Assembly: GCA_030037645.1 (NCBI GenBank)
Contig: JASHQI010000201.1
Location: 1-64,000, forward strand
Direction of reading: 5' to 3'
DNA: 64,000 bases
From: Xanthobacteraceae bacterium
Lineage (GTDB): Bacteria; Pseudomonadota; Alphaproteobacteria; Rhizobiales; Xanthobacteraceae
Of the stretch, positions 26,458 through 35,028 are shown one piece after another (the first letter of the stretch is position 1; the number at the start of each line of letters is the position of its first letter). The notes beneath the pieces were generated by a model that saw only the letters and a program-made list of their open reading frames with translations, was not told the DNA's origin and did not search any database. The translations under genes and the position numbers were made by a program.

Positions 26458-26787
26458 GGCGGACCTCCCTTTTTCAATACTAAATGTAATGGAGGTTGTT
26501 TGTTCCGCGTTGCAATGCGGCCCGCGAAATACAAATTACGCGCCAAAATTCGGGCGCATCATTACCAGGCAGTCAACGCAGCATCTCTCCCGCTTCAGCT
26601 CTGTCATCGGCAGAACGGCGCGCGTAAGCCTGCGCCATGAAATGCTCACCGACTTTTCACCATGATCAGATGGTGAGATGGAACGCGATTCTTTTAGGAT
26701 TTGCCCGTTGCCTTCCCGGCAACGACGCCGACGCCCCTTATTGGTCCCGCTTCCTCCCGCAGATCGGCGCGCGACTGCAGAGCAAGG
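26458..26787. other. intergenic region without a supported gene
   Basis: About 330 nt between the small hypothetical gene and the stop of the kinase-nucleotidyltransferase gene. It is less GC-rich around 26480-26560. Candidate frames in both directions lack ribosome sites and protein-like composition. It probably holds the promoter of the 26230 gene. Confidence 0.4.
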
Positions 26788-27558
26788 TCATGGTGCCGCG
26801 CTGAGCCCACGCATCTTGCTGGCCGAGATCGCTTCGGTGGCCTCATCGAGTTCGATGCGCTCAACCTTGTAGCCCACGTCACGGCCGTAGAAGACGTTTG
26901 TGATATTGGGAAGCGGCACGACCACGAAGCGCCCCGCATGCGCGGATAGCGCCGTTTCGATGCGTTGCTTGACCGCAAAATATGGCAGCGGATTTTTGAT
27001 ATCGATACCGTGCGTGTTGCGCACCGCGATGCAGACTTGGCCAATGCGCCGCAGGCCCTCTTCGATGAGGCGCTGGTGACCGGCATGAAACGGTTGGTAC
27101 CGCCCGACGAACAGCGCCGTCGGCTTTTGCGGATCGAATGGCGGCCGCAACAGCGCCAGTGCTTGTTCGGCCCAATATTGTGGCGTGCCCTGCGGGCCAA
27201 CGCGCAAATCGAAACGTCCCGGCGGGACGAACATCCGGTTGGTGTCCTCGAAGCGTCCGGCCGCAATGCGGTCAAGCCAGATCGTGAAGGCTTCGCCGAA
27301 GGCGGCACGGGTCTGCTCCGTGGGGCAGATGAAATCCGCGATGACCGTGCCACCGGCTTCGACAACACGATCGCACATCCATCCCATACGGCGCGCATGC
27401 TCGATACGATCCTCCAGGCTAAAGCCGAGATCGCGGGAAAGATTGGTGCGCACCGCGTCGGCGTTGAATATCACCGCGTTGAGCAGCGGTGCCAGCGCCT
27501 TGGCGAGCGTCGTCTTGCCGGCGCCCGGCAAGCCCATAATCAGAATCTTTCGCGGCAC
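26788..27558 (-). CDS. fusion of an APS-kinase-like P-loop kinase and a NadM-like nucleotidyltransferase
   Basis: 256 residues. Residues 1-125 form a small P-loop kinase domain: MGLPGAGKTTLAKAL (Walker A), FNADAVRTNLSRDLGFS and a Walker-B-like VIADFICPT, as in adenylylsulfate kinases. Residues 145-256 form a HIGH-type nucleotidyltransferase: FVGRYQPFHAGHQRLIEEGL and the C-terminal ISASKMRGL, which parallels the ISSTxxR motif of NMN/adenylyl transferases. It lies 61 nt after manC in the sugar-nucleotide operon, so it may activate a sulfate, phosphate or alcohol group for polysaccharide decoration. The true substrates are unknown; annotation as adenylylsulfate kinase alone would be incomplete. 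Confidence 0.82.
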   Translation of the reverse strand: MPRKILIMGLPGAGKTTLAKALAPLLNAVIFNADAVRTNLSRDLGFSLEDRIEHARRMGWMCDRVVEAGGTVIADFICPTEQTRAAFGEAFTIWLDRIAAGRFEDTNRMFVPPGRFDLRVGPQGTPQYWAEQALALLRPPFDPQKPTALFVGRYQPFHAGHQRLIEEGLRRIGQVCIAVRNTHGIDIKNPLPYFAVKQRIETALSAHAGRFVVVPLPNITNVFYGRDVGYKVERIELDEATEAISASKMRGLSAAP

Positions 27559-27619
27559 GACATTTCCCCTGCTGTGGCTGCGCGCCGGCAGCTCGGATCA
27601 CCCCAATCCGATTTTAGTA

Positions 27620-29032
27620 TCATGACCGGTGATAGTCGTCATCAATCCGTACGATATCATCCTCGCCAAGATAGCTGCCGGTCTGAACTTCAATCAATTC
27701 AAGATCGATCTTGCCGGGATTTTCCAGTCGATGCTGAGCGCCATTTGGAATGTAGGTCGACTCGTTCTCATGTACAATCTTAATGTCGCTTCCGATCGTC
27801 ACCCGTGCAGTGCCGCGGACCACGATCCAATGTTCAGCACGGTGATGATGGAGCTGCAGTGACAGTCGGCCGCCCGGCTTGACGATGATTCGCTTGACCT
27901 GGAACCGATTGCCCTGATCGACGGACTGATAAGATCCCCATGGGCGATGGACCTTCAAGTGTTCCTCGGTCACCGCGGGTGCGACTTCCTTGAGCTTTTT
28001 AACCAGTCGCCGCAAGCCGTCGCCGTCATCGCGCCGCGCCACCAGTACGGCATCCTCCGACGCCACCACGACGAGGTTCTCGATCCCATAGAGCGCCACA
28101 AGCGGCCTGTCGGAGGCGACGTACGAGCCCCGCGCGTCGACAAACACCGCTTCGCCACGGGAGGCGTTGCCGGCGGCGTCTCGTTCCGACAACTCCCACA
28201 CCCCGTTCCACGAGCCTACGTCCGACCAACCGTAGCCGACCGGAATGACAGCCGCCCGCGTGGTACGCTCCATGACCGCATAGTCGATGGATTTTGCCAC
28301 GGCACGAGCGAAATGCTGCGGATCGAGCGTGATGAAGCCAAGATCATGGCCGGCGTTCGCCACTGCTGCGGTCACGGCTACCGCGCTTTCCGGCTCGAAG
28401 CTTTTGTATTCATCCAGCAGCAAACCGGCGCGGAACATGAAGTTGCCGGAATTCCACAAATAGCCCTCGCCGACATAGCGTTCCGCGGTTTTCTCGTCGG
28501 GCTTCTCGACGAATTCTTCGATGGCGAAGACGCCGAGGCCGATCGCGGCGCCGAGGCGAATATAGCCGTACTCTACCGCGGGACGAGTCGGCCGCACGCC
28601 GAACGTGACGATGTGATTGCTCTCGGCCGGATCGAGTGCCGCGGTGCAAGCGTTGGCGAAGGCAAGCGGATCGGTGACGACGTGATCGGCGGCGAGTGCG
28701 ACCACAATCGGATCGCCGCCGCGATTGCAGGCAAATGCTGCACCCGCGACGATCGCCGGTGCGGAATCGCGACGCATCGGCTCAAGCAGGACATCGGCTT
28801 CCACTGCTATTTCGGCAAGTTGCTCTGCGACCATGAATCGATACTGGTGGTTGGTTACGATGATCGGCCGAGTGAATAATGCAGAGTCGCCAACGCGGCG
28901 CATCGTCTCCTGAAAGGTCGAATGCGGACCGAATAGCGGCAGGAACTGCTTGGGCCTGCCCTCCCGCGACGCCGGCCACAGACGGGTCCCTGCGCCGCCG
29001 CACATGATCAGAGGAGTGATCGGTCGTGCCAT
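27620..29032 (-). CDS. manC: mannose-1-phosphate guanylyltransferase / mannose-6-phosphate isomerase
   Basis: 470 residues. N-terminal nucleotidyltransferase domain: PLIMCGGAGTRLWPASREG with RPKQF, LAADHVV, EYGYIRLG, FVEKPDE and NSGNFMFRAG. The C-terminal cupin (about 350-470) carries HRPWGSYQSVDQGNRFQVKRI (in part: HRPWGSYQSV), KPGGRLSLQLHHHRAEHW and YIPNGAQHRLENPG, the type-II phosphomannose isomerase motifs. The bifunctional enzyme supplies GDP-mannose to gmd, encoded just upstream. The gap to gmd is 43 nt. Confidence 0.95.
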   Translation of the reverse strand: MARPITPLIMCGGAGTRLWPASREGRPKQFLPLFGPHSTFQETMRRVGDSALFTRPIIVTNHQYRFMVAEQLAEIAVEADVLLEPMRRDSAPAIVAGAAFACNRGGDPIVVALAADHVVTDPLAFANACTAALDPAESNHIVTFGVRPTRPAVEYGYIRLGAAIGLGVFAIEEFVEKPDEKTAERYVGEGYLWNSGNFMFRAGLLLDEYKSFEPESAVAVTAAVANAGHDLGFITLDPQHFARAVAKSIDYAVMERTTRAAVIPVGYGWSDVGSWNGVWELSERDAAGNASRGEAVFVDARGSYVASDRPLVALYGIENLVVVASEDAVLVARRDDGDGLRRLVKKLKEVAPAVTEEHLKVHRPWGSYQSVDQGNRFQVKRIIVKPGGRLSLQLHHHRAEHWIVVRGTARVTIGSDIKIVHENESTYIPNGAQHRLENPGKIDLELIEVQTGSYLGEDDIVRIDDDYHRS

Positions 29033-29075
29033 GGAACGCTCTCTTGCGGTGAGCCTACCGACCGCAACTTACGAT

Positions 29076-30110
29076 TCAAAGAATGGCCTTTTTCTCGCGC
29101 AGCCGACGTTCATCCGTTTCGGCCATCATGGCTACCAGATCGGAAAAAGAGACCTTGCGCTTCCAGCCAAGCTCCCGTTCGGCTTTTGCGGCATTGCCGC
29201 AGAGAATGTCCACCTCGGCGGGTCGGTAAAACTCCGGATTCACCCTGACAATGACGCGCCCGCTCTTGCGCTCGATGCCACGCTCGGCGGCACCTGTGCC
29301 CTGCCATTCAATCTGCATGCCGAGGCACTGTCCGGCCAAAACCACGAAATCGCGCACCGAATGCATCTCGCCGCTGGCCAGCACATAATCGTCTGCACGA
29401 TCCTGTTGGAGCATGCGCCACATACCTTCGACATAGTCGCCGGCAAATCCCCAATCGCGCTTGCTGTCGAGATTGCCTATTTCCAATACGTCGAGCTCGC
29501 CATGCTTTATCTTGGCAAGACCCAGCGTGACCTTGCGGGTCACAAACTCCTTTCCGCGCAATGGCGATTCGTGGTTGAACAGGATGCCAGATGCTGTGAA
29601 CAAGCCGTAGCTCTCCCGATAATTCACCGTGATCCAGTGCGCGTAGAGCTTGGCGACCGCATACGGACTGCGAGGATGGAACGGCGTCGTCTCAGACTGA
29701 GGCAACTCCAGCGCTTTACCGAACATTTCGGACGTCGAAGCCTGATAGAAGCGGATTGGCGCATTGGTCTGACGCACCGCCTCAAGCATGCGCGTCACAC
29801 CGAGAGCATCTACGGCGCCCGTGTAGATCGGTTCCTCGAATGACAGCGCGACAAAACTTTGCGCGGCGAGATTATAGATCTCGTCGGGTTGCGAGCGTTC
29901 CACGAGTCGCAGGATATTGTTGAATTCGAGAATCTCAAGATCGCGCAGCTCGACTGAATTTGCGATGCCCATCTCGACGAGACGATGAGTGTCGCTCGTC
30001 GAAGTGCGCCGCACAGCTCCCGTCACCAAATAACCCTTGTCCAGGAGAAACTTTGCGAGGTAGGCCCCATCCTGGCCATTTACCCCCGTGATCAATGCGC
30101 GCTTGGCCAT
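29076..30110 (-). CDS. gmd: GDP-mannose 4,6-dehydratase
   Basis: 344 residues of an extended SDR: TGVNGQDGAYLAKFLL (NADP loop), RRTSTSDTHRL, NLAAQSFV, STSEMFGK, and the catalytic YAVAKLYAHWITVNYRE (Tyr and Lys). HESPLRGKEFVTRK is the hallmark of GDP-mannose dehydratases. It gives GDP-4-keto-6-deoxymannose, used by Fcl (39980) for GDP-fucose and potentially by the PMP-type dehydratase at 44253. Transcribed with mtnP upstream (21-nt gap) and manC downstream. Confidence 0.96.
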   Translation of the reverse strand: MAKRALITGVNGQDGAYLAKFLLDKGYLVTGAVRRTSTSDTHRLVEMGIANSVELRDLEILEFNNILRLVERSQPDEIYNLAAQSFVALSFEEPIYTGAVDALGVTRMLEAVRQTNAPIRFYQASTSEMFGKALELPQSETTPFHPRSPYAVAKLYAHWITVNYRESYGLFTASGILFNHESPLRGKEFVTRKVTLGLAKIKHGELDVLEIGNLDSKRDWGFAGDYVEGMWRMLQQDRADDYVLASGEMHSVRDFVVLAGQCLGMQIEWQGTGAAERGIERKSGRVIVRVNPEFYRPAEVDILCGNAAKAERELGWKRKVSFSDLVAMMAETDERRLREKKAIL

Positions 30111-30131
30111 TCGTTCCGCCTGCCTTTCACA

Positions 30132-31010
30132 TCAACGACGGCGCAACACTCTGCCCGCCACTGCATCGAGTTTCTTCAAGAGCTTCGGATCGCGCGCGTC
30201 GGCCGCGGTGATCAACGCGCTGTCGAGAGCGCGATCGGAACCGATTGGGCACGGCTCATGTTCGCGCGGAAAATCCCGCGCCAGGCGCGCCACCAGACGC
30301 TTGGCTTTGTCCGCATTGGCCATGAGCACCTTGATGATATCCTGGACGGTGACCGCATCGTGGTCGGGGTGCCAGCAGTCGAAGTCCGTCACCATGGCGA
30401 CCGTCGCGTAACAGATTTCCGCTTCGCGGGCGAGTTTGGCCTCCGGCATATTGGTCATGCCAATCACGGCATAGCCTAAATTCTTGTAAGTGAGGCTTTC
30501 GGCCAGGGTGGAGAATTGTGGTCCTTCGATACAAACATAGGTGCCATCACGCACGAGCTCGATGCCTTCAGCCATTGCCGCTCCCGCAATATGGATGCGT
30601 AACCGCGGTGAGACCGGATGCGCCATCGACACGTGGGCAACGCACCCCCGGCCGAAGAAGGAACTCTCGCGCTTATGTGTGCGGTCCACGAACTGGTCGA
30701 CCAGCACGAAGGTGCCCGGCGGCAGCTCTTCCTTGAACGAGCCACAGGCCGAGAGTGAGACCAGATCAGTGACGCCGGCGCGTTTGAGCACATCGATGTT
30801 GGCGCGATAATTGATGTCCGAGGGCGAATGCCGGTGTCCCTGGTCGTGGCGCGACAGGAATACGACCGGCAAGCCGACGATCTCGCCGATGCGCAGAGCG
30901 GCCGAGGGCTCACCCCACGGGCTCTTGATCTTCTTCGAACGTACTCTTTCGAGCCCGGGCAAATCGTAGATGCCGGAGCCTCCGATAATACCAAGGACGG
31001 ATTTTGCCAT
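30132..31010 (-). CDS. mtnP: S-methyl-5'-thioadenosine phosphorylase
   Basis: 292 residues from ATG 31010. PNP/MTAP motifs: LGIIGGSGIYDLPGL, FLSRHDQGHRHSPSDINYRAN (in part: SRHDQGHRHSPSDINY), VSLSACGSFKEELPPGTFV, CIEGPQFSTLAES and the base-site region VIGMTNMPEAKLAREAEICYA (in part: GMTNMPEAKLAREAE), VTDFDCWH. It cleaves methylthioadenosine to adenine and methylthioribose-1-phosphate for methionine salvage. Its place between gmd and a UDP-uronate epimerase is unusual; it may simply share the operon promoter. Confidence 0.94.
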   Translation of the reverse strand: MAKSVLGIIGGSGIYDLPGLERVRSKKIKSPWGEPSAALRIGEIVGLPVVFLSRHDQGHRHSPSDINYRANIDVLKRAGVTDLVSLSACGSFKEELPPGTFVLVDQFVDRTHKRESSFFGRGCVAHVSMAHPVSPRLRIHIAGAAMAEGIELVRDGTYVCIEGPQFSTLAESLTYKNLGYAVIGMTNMPEAKLAREAEICYATVAMVTDFDCWHPDHDAVTVQDIIKVLMANADKAKRLVARLARDFPREHEPCPIGSDRALDSALITAADARDPKLLKKLDAVAGRVLRRR

Positions 31011-31217
31011 GACCCCGCGTCCGCGCGTGAGCGCGCCCACAACAGGTCTGCCTATTCAGACGAACGATGTCAAAGGGGGCGAATTCCCCTGCGACGTGCA
31101 AAAGCGGCGGACGGCGCGCCATCGCAGCCGATCGAAATCGCAAACGTGAGTCTCGGCATCGTTATCGCAACGGTTCTGCAAAGCGGCGTAAAACGCATTA
31201 TCTTGCAACGCTAAAAG

Positions 31218-32237
31218 CTAGCAATAGCCAGAATAATCGCGATACCATTCGACGAAGGATCGTATGCCAGCTTCGAGGGCGGTGCGCGGTCTAAAGCCGA
31301 TCGCGCGTTCGAGATCGGTGCAATCGGCACAAGTTTCGAGCACATCGCCGGGCTGCATGGGCAAGAACTCGCGAATTGCCGCGCGTCCGGCGGCTTGTTC
31401 AAGCAGCCGAACGACCTCGAGCAATTCCACCGACTCGCTATTGCCGACGTTATAGATATGCCAGGGCGCACCGCTCGTAGCGGGGTCGGGATTGTCACCC
31501 GACCATGTCGGACTAGGCTGCGGCGGACTCGTGACCAAGCGCACCACGGCCTCCGTCACGTCGTCGATATAGGTGAAGTCCCTGCGCATTCGCCCGTTAT
31601 TGAAGAGACGAATGGGGCGACCCGCCACGATGGCCGCGGTGAAGAGCCAGATCGCCATGTCCGGCCGACCCCACGGCCCGTAGACCGTAAAAAAGCGCAA
31701 CCCGGTTGCCGGAATCGCGAATAGATGCGCATAGGCGTGCGCCATTAGTTCGTTGGCCTTCTTTGTCGCGCCGTAAAGATTGAGCGGATGGTCGACGTTG
31801 TCCGAGCTGGAAAACGGCAACCGGGTATTAGCGCCGTATACCGAAGACGATGACGCGTACAGCAGATGCTTGCAGCCACTCTGCCGGCAACCTTCCAGGA
31901 TATTGGCGAAGCCGACGATATTGGTGTCGACATACGCGTCGGGAGCGACCAACGAGTGCCGCACGCCTGCTTGCGCGGCGAGGTGAACGACATAGGGAAA
32001 ACGGTGCGCGGCGAACACCGCGGCAATGCCGTCACGATCCGATACATCGTGTTGGATGAAGCGAAAACCGTCATATTTGGCCAGCGCCGCGCGGCGGGCA
32101 TCTTTCAAGCGCGGATTGTAATAGGCATTGAGATTATCGAGGCCGACGACGCCGTGCCCGTCTTCGAGCAGTCGGCGCGCCACGTGAAAACCAATGAAGC
32201 CGGCGGCTCCAGTCACCAGGATCGTATCGTCCGACAT
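31218..32237 (-). CDS. UDP-glucuronate 4-epimerase
   Basis: 339 residues from ATG 32237 (a start four codons earlier is possible). Extended SDR motifs: ILVTGAAGFIGFHVARRL, GLDNLNAYYNPRLKDARRA (in part: LDNLNAYYNPRLK), VVHLAAQAGVRHSL, ASSSSVYGANT and catalytic YGATKKANELMAHAY. YGPWGRPDMA and the Pro/Asp-rich insert SPTWSGDNPDPATSGAPW are usual in UDP-glucuronate epimerases (LspL, Cap1J). It makes UDP-galacturonate from the product of Ugd. First gene of a run that continues with mtnP, gmd and manC, after a 207-nt gap. Confidence 0.92.
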   Translation of the reverse strand: MSDDTILVTGAAGFIGFHVARRLLEDGHGVVGLDNLNAYYNPRLKDARRAALAKYDGFRFIQHDVSDRDGIAAVFAAHRFPYVVHLAAQAGVRHSLVAPDAYVDTNIVGFANILEGCRQSGCKHLLYASSSSVYGANTRLPFSSSDNVDHPLNLYGATKKANELMAHAYAHLFAIPATGLRFFTVYGPWGRPDMAIWLFTAAIVAGRPIRLFNNGRMRRDFTYIDDVTEAVVRLVTSPPQPSPTWSGDNPDPATSGAPWHIYNVGNSESVELLEVVRLLEQAAGRAAIREFLPMQPGDVLETCADCTDLERAIGFRPRTALEAGIRSFVEWYRDYSGYC

Positions 32238-32518
32238 AGGCGCTCTCATCAGGCGTGCAAGCTGTGCTGAGGCAGAACCGATTTATCAAAGCCTCTCGCA
32301 TTCAGCCTATGGACCGTATTGCGATAATTGATTGCCGCCAGACTGGCAATTCACAGTGGGACAAACAAGCCGTGCTCTGCGTGCGATCTTTGGACCGCCG
32401 GAAACAGGATTTTTGCGGCTTTACGGGCGCATCCAAAAAATTGGGCCGATGCTGGCGAGAATTTCCGGGAGAAGCCCGGCGACTTGCGGTACGGCGCTAA
32501 ATCACGAATACTTGTTAT

Positions 32519-34453
32519 ATGATTGCTGCCAATCTCGAAGAAAGTATTCAGAACGCGACGAGTGCGCTTCTTCGCCAGCAGCGCTCCGATGGCCATTGGG
32601 TATTCGAACTGGAGGCTGACTGCACCATTCCTGCCGAATACGTATTGTTGCGGCATTATCTTGGCGAGCCCGTCGACGCGACGCTTGAGGCTAAAATCGC
32701 GGCCTATCTGCGTCGCACTCAGGGCACGCATGATGGCTGGCCGCTGTTTCAGGACGGCGATCTTGATATCAGCGCAACGGTGAAGGCCTACTTCGCTCTC
32801 AAGTTGATCGGCGATTCTGTGGAAGCCGACCACATGCGGAGGGCCCGCGAGGCTATTCGCGCTCGCGGCGGAGCCGAGCGTGCCAACGTGTTTACGCGGA
32901 TCATGTTTGCGTTGTTCGGTTTCAGTCCCTGGCGAGCATTGCCAGTATTGCCGATCGAAATCATGCTGCTCCCGAAATGGTTTCCATTTCATCTCGACAA
33001 AATTTCGTACTGGAGCCGGACCGTCATCGTTCCGTTGCTCGTCCTGCAGTTCAAGGAACCCAAGGCGCAGAATCCAAAGGGCGTGCGTATCGACGAGCTT
33101 TTTATCAAACCGCCCCACGCTCTCGGGCCGATACCCAAAGCTCCGCAGCAGAAGGCGTCGTGGTTCTGGTTCTTTCGCGGGGTCGACAACCTTTTGCGTT
33201 GGATACAGCCATCCTTTCCCAAGAATGTTCGTAAGCGCGCGATCGATCGTGCGGTCGCCTGGGTCGTCGAGCGCCTGAACGGCGAAGACGGCCTCGGTGC
33301 CATTTTCCCGGCGATGGCGAACAGCGTGATGATGTTTGACGCCCTCGGGTTTCCCGAAAGCCATCCGCCGCGCGCAATCGCGCGCAAGGCGATCGAAAAG
33401 CTGTTGGTGGTCCACGAAAATGAGGCTTATTGCCAGCCCTGTGTCTCGCCGATCTGGGACACCGGCCTCGCCTGTCACGCCCTCATGGAGACCGGCAGTG
33501 AGCCCGCGGTGGCTCAGGTCGAGCGGGGGCTCGCCTGGTTGGCGCCGAAACAGATTTTGGACGTGCGCGGCGACTGGATTGCGCGCAGGAGCACAGTGCG
33601 GCCTGGTGGCTGGGCCTTCCAATATGCCAATCCGCATTATCCCGATGTTGATGATACCGCCGTCGTCGCCATGGCCATGGATCGTCTACAGGACCAGTCC
33701 GGACGCAAGGAGTTCGATGCCAACATTGCGCGCGCGACAGAGTGGATTTTGGGCATGCAGAGCGCGAGCGGGGCGTGGGGTGCGTTCGATGCCGACAATG
33801 AATATCATTACCTCAATAATATCCCTTTTGCCGATCACGGAGCGCTACTCGATCCGCCAACTGAAGATGTGACGGCGCGCTGCATTTCGATGCTCGCGCA
33901 GTTCGGCGAGACAGTTGCAAGCAGCGGAGCCATTGCGAAGGCCGTCAGTTACCTGCGACGGCAGCAGCTAGCCGAAGGAAGTTGGTTTGGGCGCTGGGGC
34001 ATGAACTACATCTATGGCACCTGGTCGGTGCTGTGTGCGCTCAACGCCGCGGGCGTCGATCGTCGCGCGCCGGAAATCCACAAGGCGGTGCAGTGGCTCG
34101 TTTTGATTCAGAATGAGGATGGCGGCTGGGGCGAGGACGGGACAAGCTACAAGCTCGACTATCACGGCTATGAACGCGCGCCCAGCACCGCCTCGCAGAC
34201 GGCATGGGCGCTCCTTGGGCTCATGGCTGCGGGCGAAGTCGATCACCCTGCGGTCTCGCGTGGAATAAGATATCTCATGGACACGCAAGGCGCAGACGGC
34301 CTTTGGGCCGAACCGCGCTACACAGGGACCGGATTTCCGCGGGTGTTTTACCTGAGATATCATGGTTACTCGAAGTTTTTCCCACTTTGGTCCATAGCGC
34401 GTTACAGGAATCTCAAGGCCAGCAATACCCAGACCGTGACGCGAGGGATGTAG
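32519..34453 (+). CDS. shc: squalene-hopene cyclase
   Basis: 644 residues. The acid motif DVDDTA lies in YPDVDDTAVVAMA, the downstream aromatic region in GAWGAFDADNEYHYLNNIPFADHGALLDP (in part: WGAFDADNEYHYLNNIPF), and several QW repeats are present (for example QRSDGHWVFEL, QSASGAWGAF, QNEDGGWGED, QGADGLWAE). It converts squalene to hopene and hopanol in the membrane, supporting hopanoid lipids that in related rhizobia are also linked to lipid A. No clear Shine-Dalgarno precedes the ATG. It stands alone within the polysaccharide region; hpn genes are not adjacent. Confidence 0.97.
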   Translation: MIAANLEESIQNATSALLRQQRSDGHWVFELEADCTIPAEYVLLRHYLGEPVDATLEAKIAAYLRRTQGTHDGWPLFQDGDLDISATVKAYFALKLIGDSVEADHMRRAREAIRARGGAERANVFTRIMFALFGFSPWRALPVLPIEIMLLPKWFPFHLDKISYWSRTVIVPLLVLQFKEPKAQNPKGVRIDELFIKPPHALGPIPKAPQQKASWFWFFRGVDNLLRWIQPSFPKNVRKRAIDRAVAWVVERLNGEDGLGAIFPAMANSVMMFDALGFPESHPPRAIARKAIEKLLVVHENEAYCQPCVSPIWDTGLACHALMETGSEPAVAQVERGLAWLAPKQILDVRGDWIARRSTVRPGGWAFQYANPHYPDVDDTAVVAMAMDRLQDQSGRKEFDANIARATEWILGMQSASGAWGAFDADNEYHYLNNIPFADHGALLDPPTEDVTARCISMLAQFGETVASSGAIAKAVSYLRRQQLAEGSWFGRWGMNYIYGTWSVLCALNAAGVDRRAPEIHKAVQWLVLIQNEDGGWGEDGTSYKLDYHGYERAPSTASQTAWALLGLMAAGEVDHPAVSRGIRYLMDTQGADGLWAEPRYTGTGFPRVFYLRYHGYSKFFPLWSIARYRNLKASNTQTVTRGM

Positions 34454-34556
34454 GGTGCAATATGGACAGCTCAATGCAGCTGTGTAAAAATCACCTACTG
34501 ATTGTTAGAAAGCTGAAGTGGTTGGAATCGCGTGGCAGACAACACGAGAGGACGCC

Positions 34557-34937
34557 ATGATGAGACGTTCTATCCATACAGCTATTTTGGCCAGTGCGTG
34601 TCTCACTCCAGGGGCTTTTATCGCGCCGAACGCGGATGCAGACGGCAAATTCGACGGCAGATGGACCGCTGTCCTTGTCACCGAGTCTGGACCCTGCGCG
34701 CCATCCTATCGTGGCGAAGTCCAGGTCATGGATGGACTCGTGCGGATCGAGGGTCAAAGCGAAAATTCATTTTCGGGACGCGTGTCGCCATCGGGTGCCG
34801 TGACCGTCATGGTGTCGATGGGTAACAGCTATGGCGTCGGTACCGGGCGACTTTCAAGCACGTCCGGCGGCGGAAAATGGCACGCTAAAACGGATAATGG
34901 GGCGTGTGCCGGCACCTGGAGTGCCGAGCGAAATTAA
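34557..34937 (+). CDS. small exported hypothetical protein
   Basis: 126 residues from ATG 34557 (ATG 34560 also possible), with GAGAGG upstream. A signal peptide (residues 1-29, cleavage near NADA-D) precedes a domain beginning FDGRWTAVLVTESGPCAPSY and ending WHAKTDNGACAGTWSAERN. The two cysteines are spaced for a disulfide. The composition, rich in Gly and Ser with VxVxM strands, suggests a small beta-barrel. Proteins of this plan are common in Bradyrhizobiaceae and their function is unknown. Convergent with the STAND NTPase gene. Confidence 0.75.
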   Translation: MMRRSIHTAILASACLTPGAFIAPNADADGKFDGRWTAVLVTESGPCAPSYRGEVQVMDGLVRIEGQSENSFSGRVSPSGAVTVMVSMGNSYGVGTGRLSSTSGGGKWHAKTDNGACAGTWSAERN

Positions 34938-35028
34938 GCCACGCTGACAGTTCTTCAATATCCGCTTGGTCCCGGAAAACGCCCGCGCAGGCGCGGCGTC
35001 GGATCAGGACGATTGGTCGAGCAGGACG

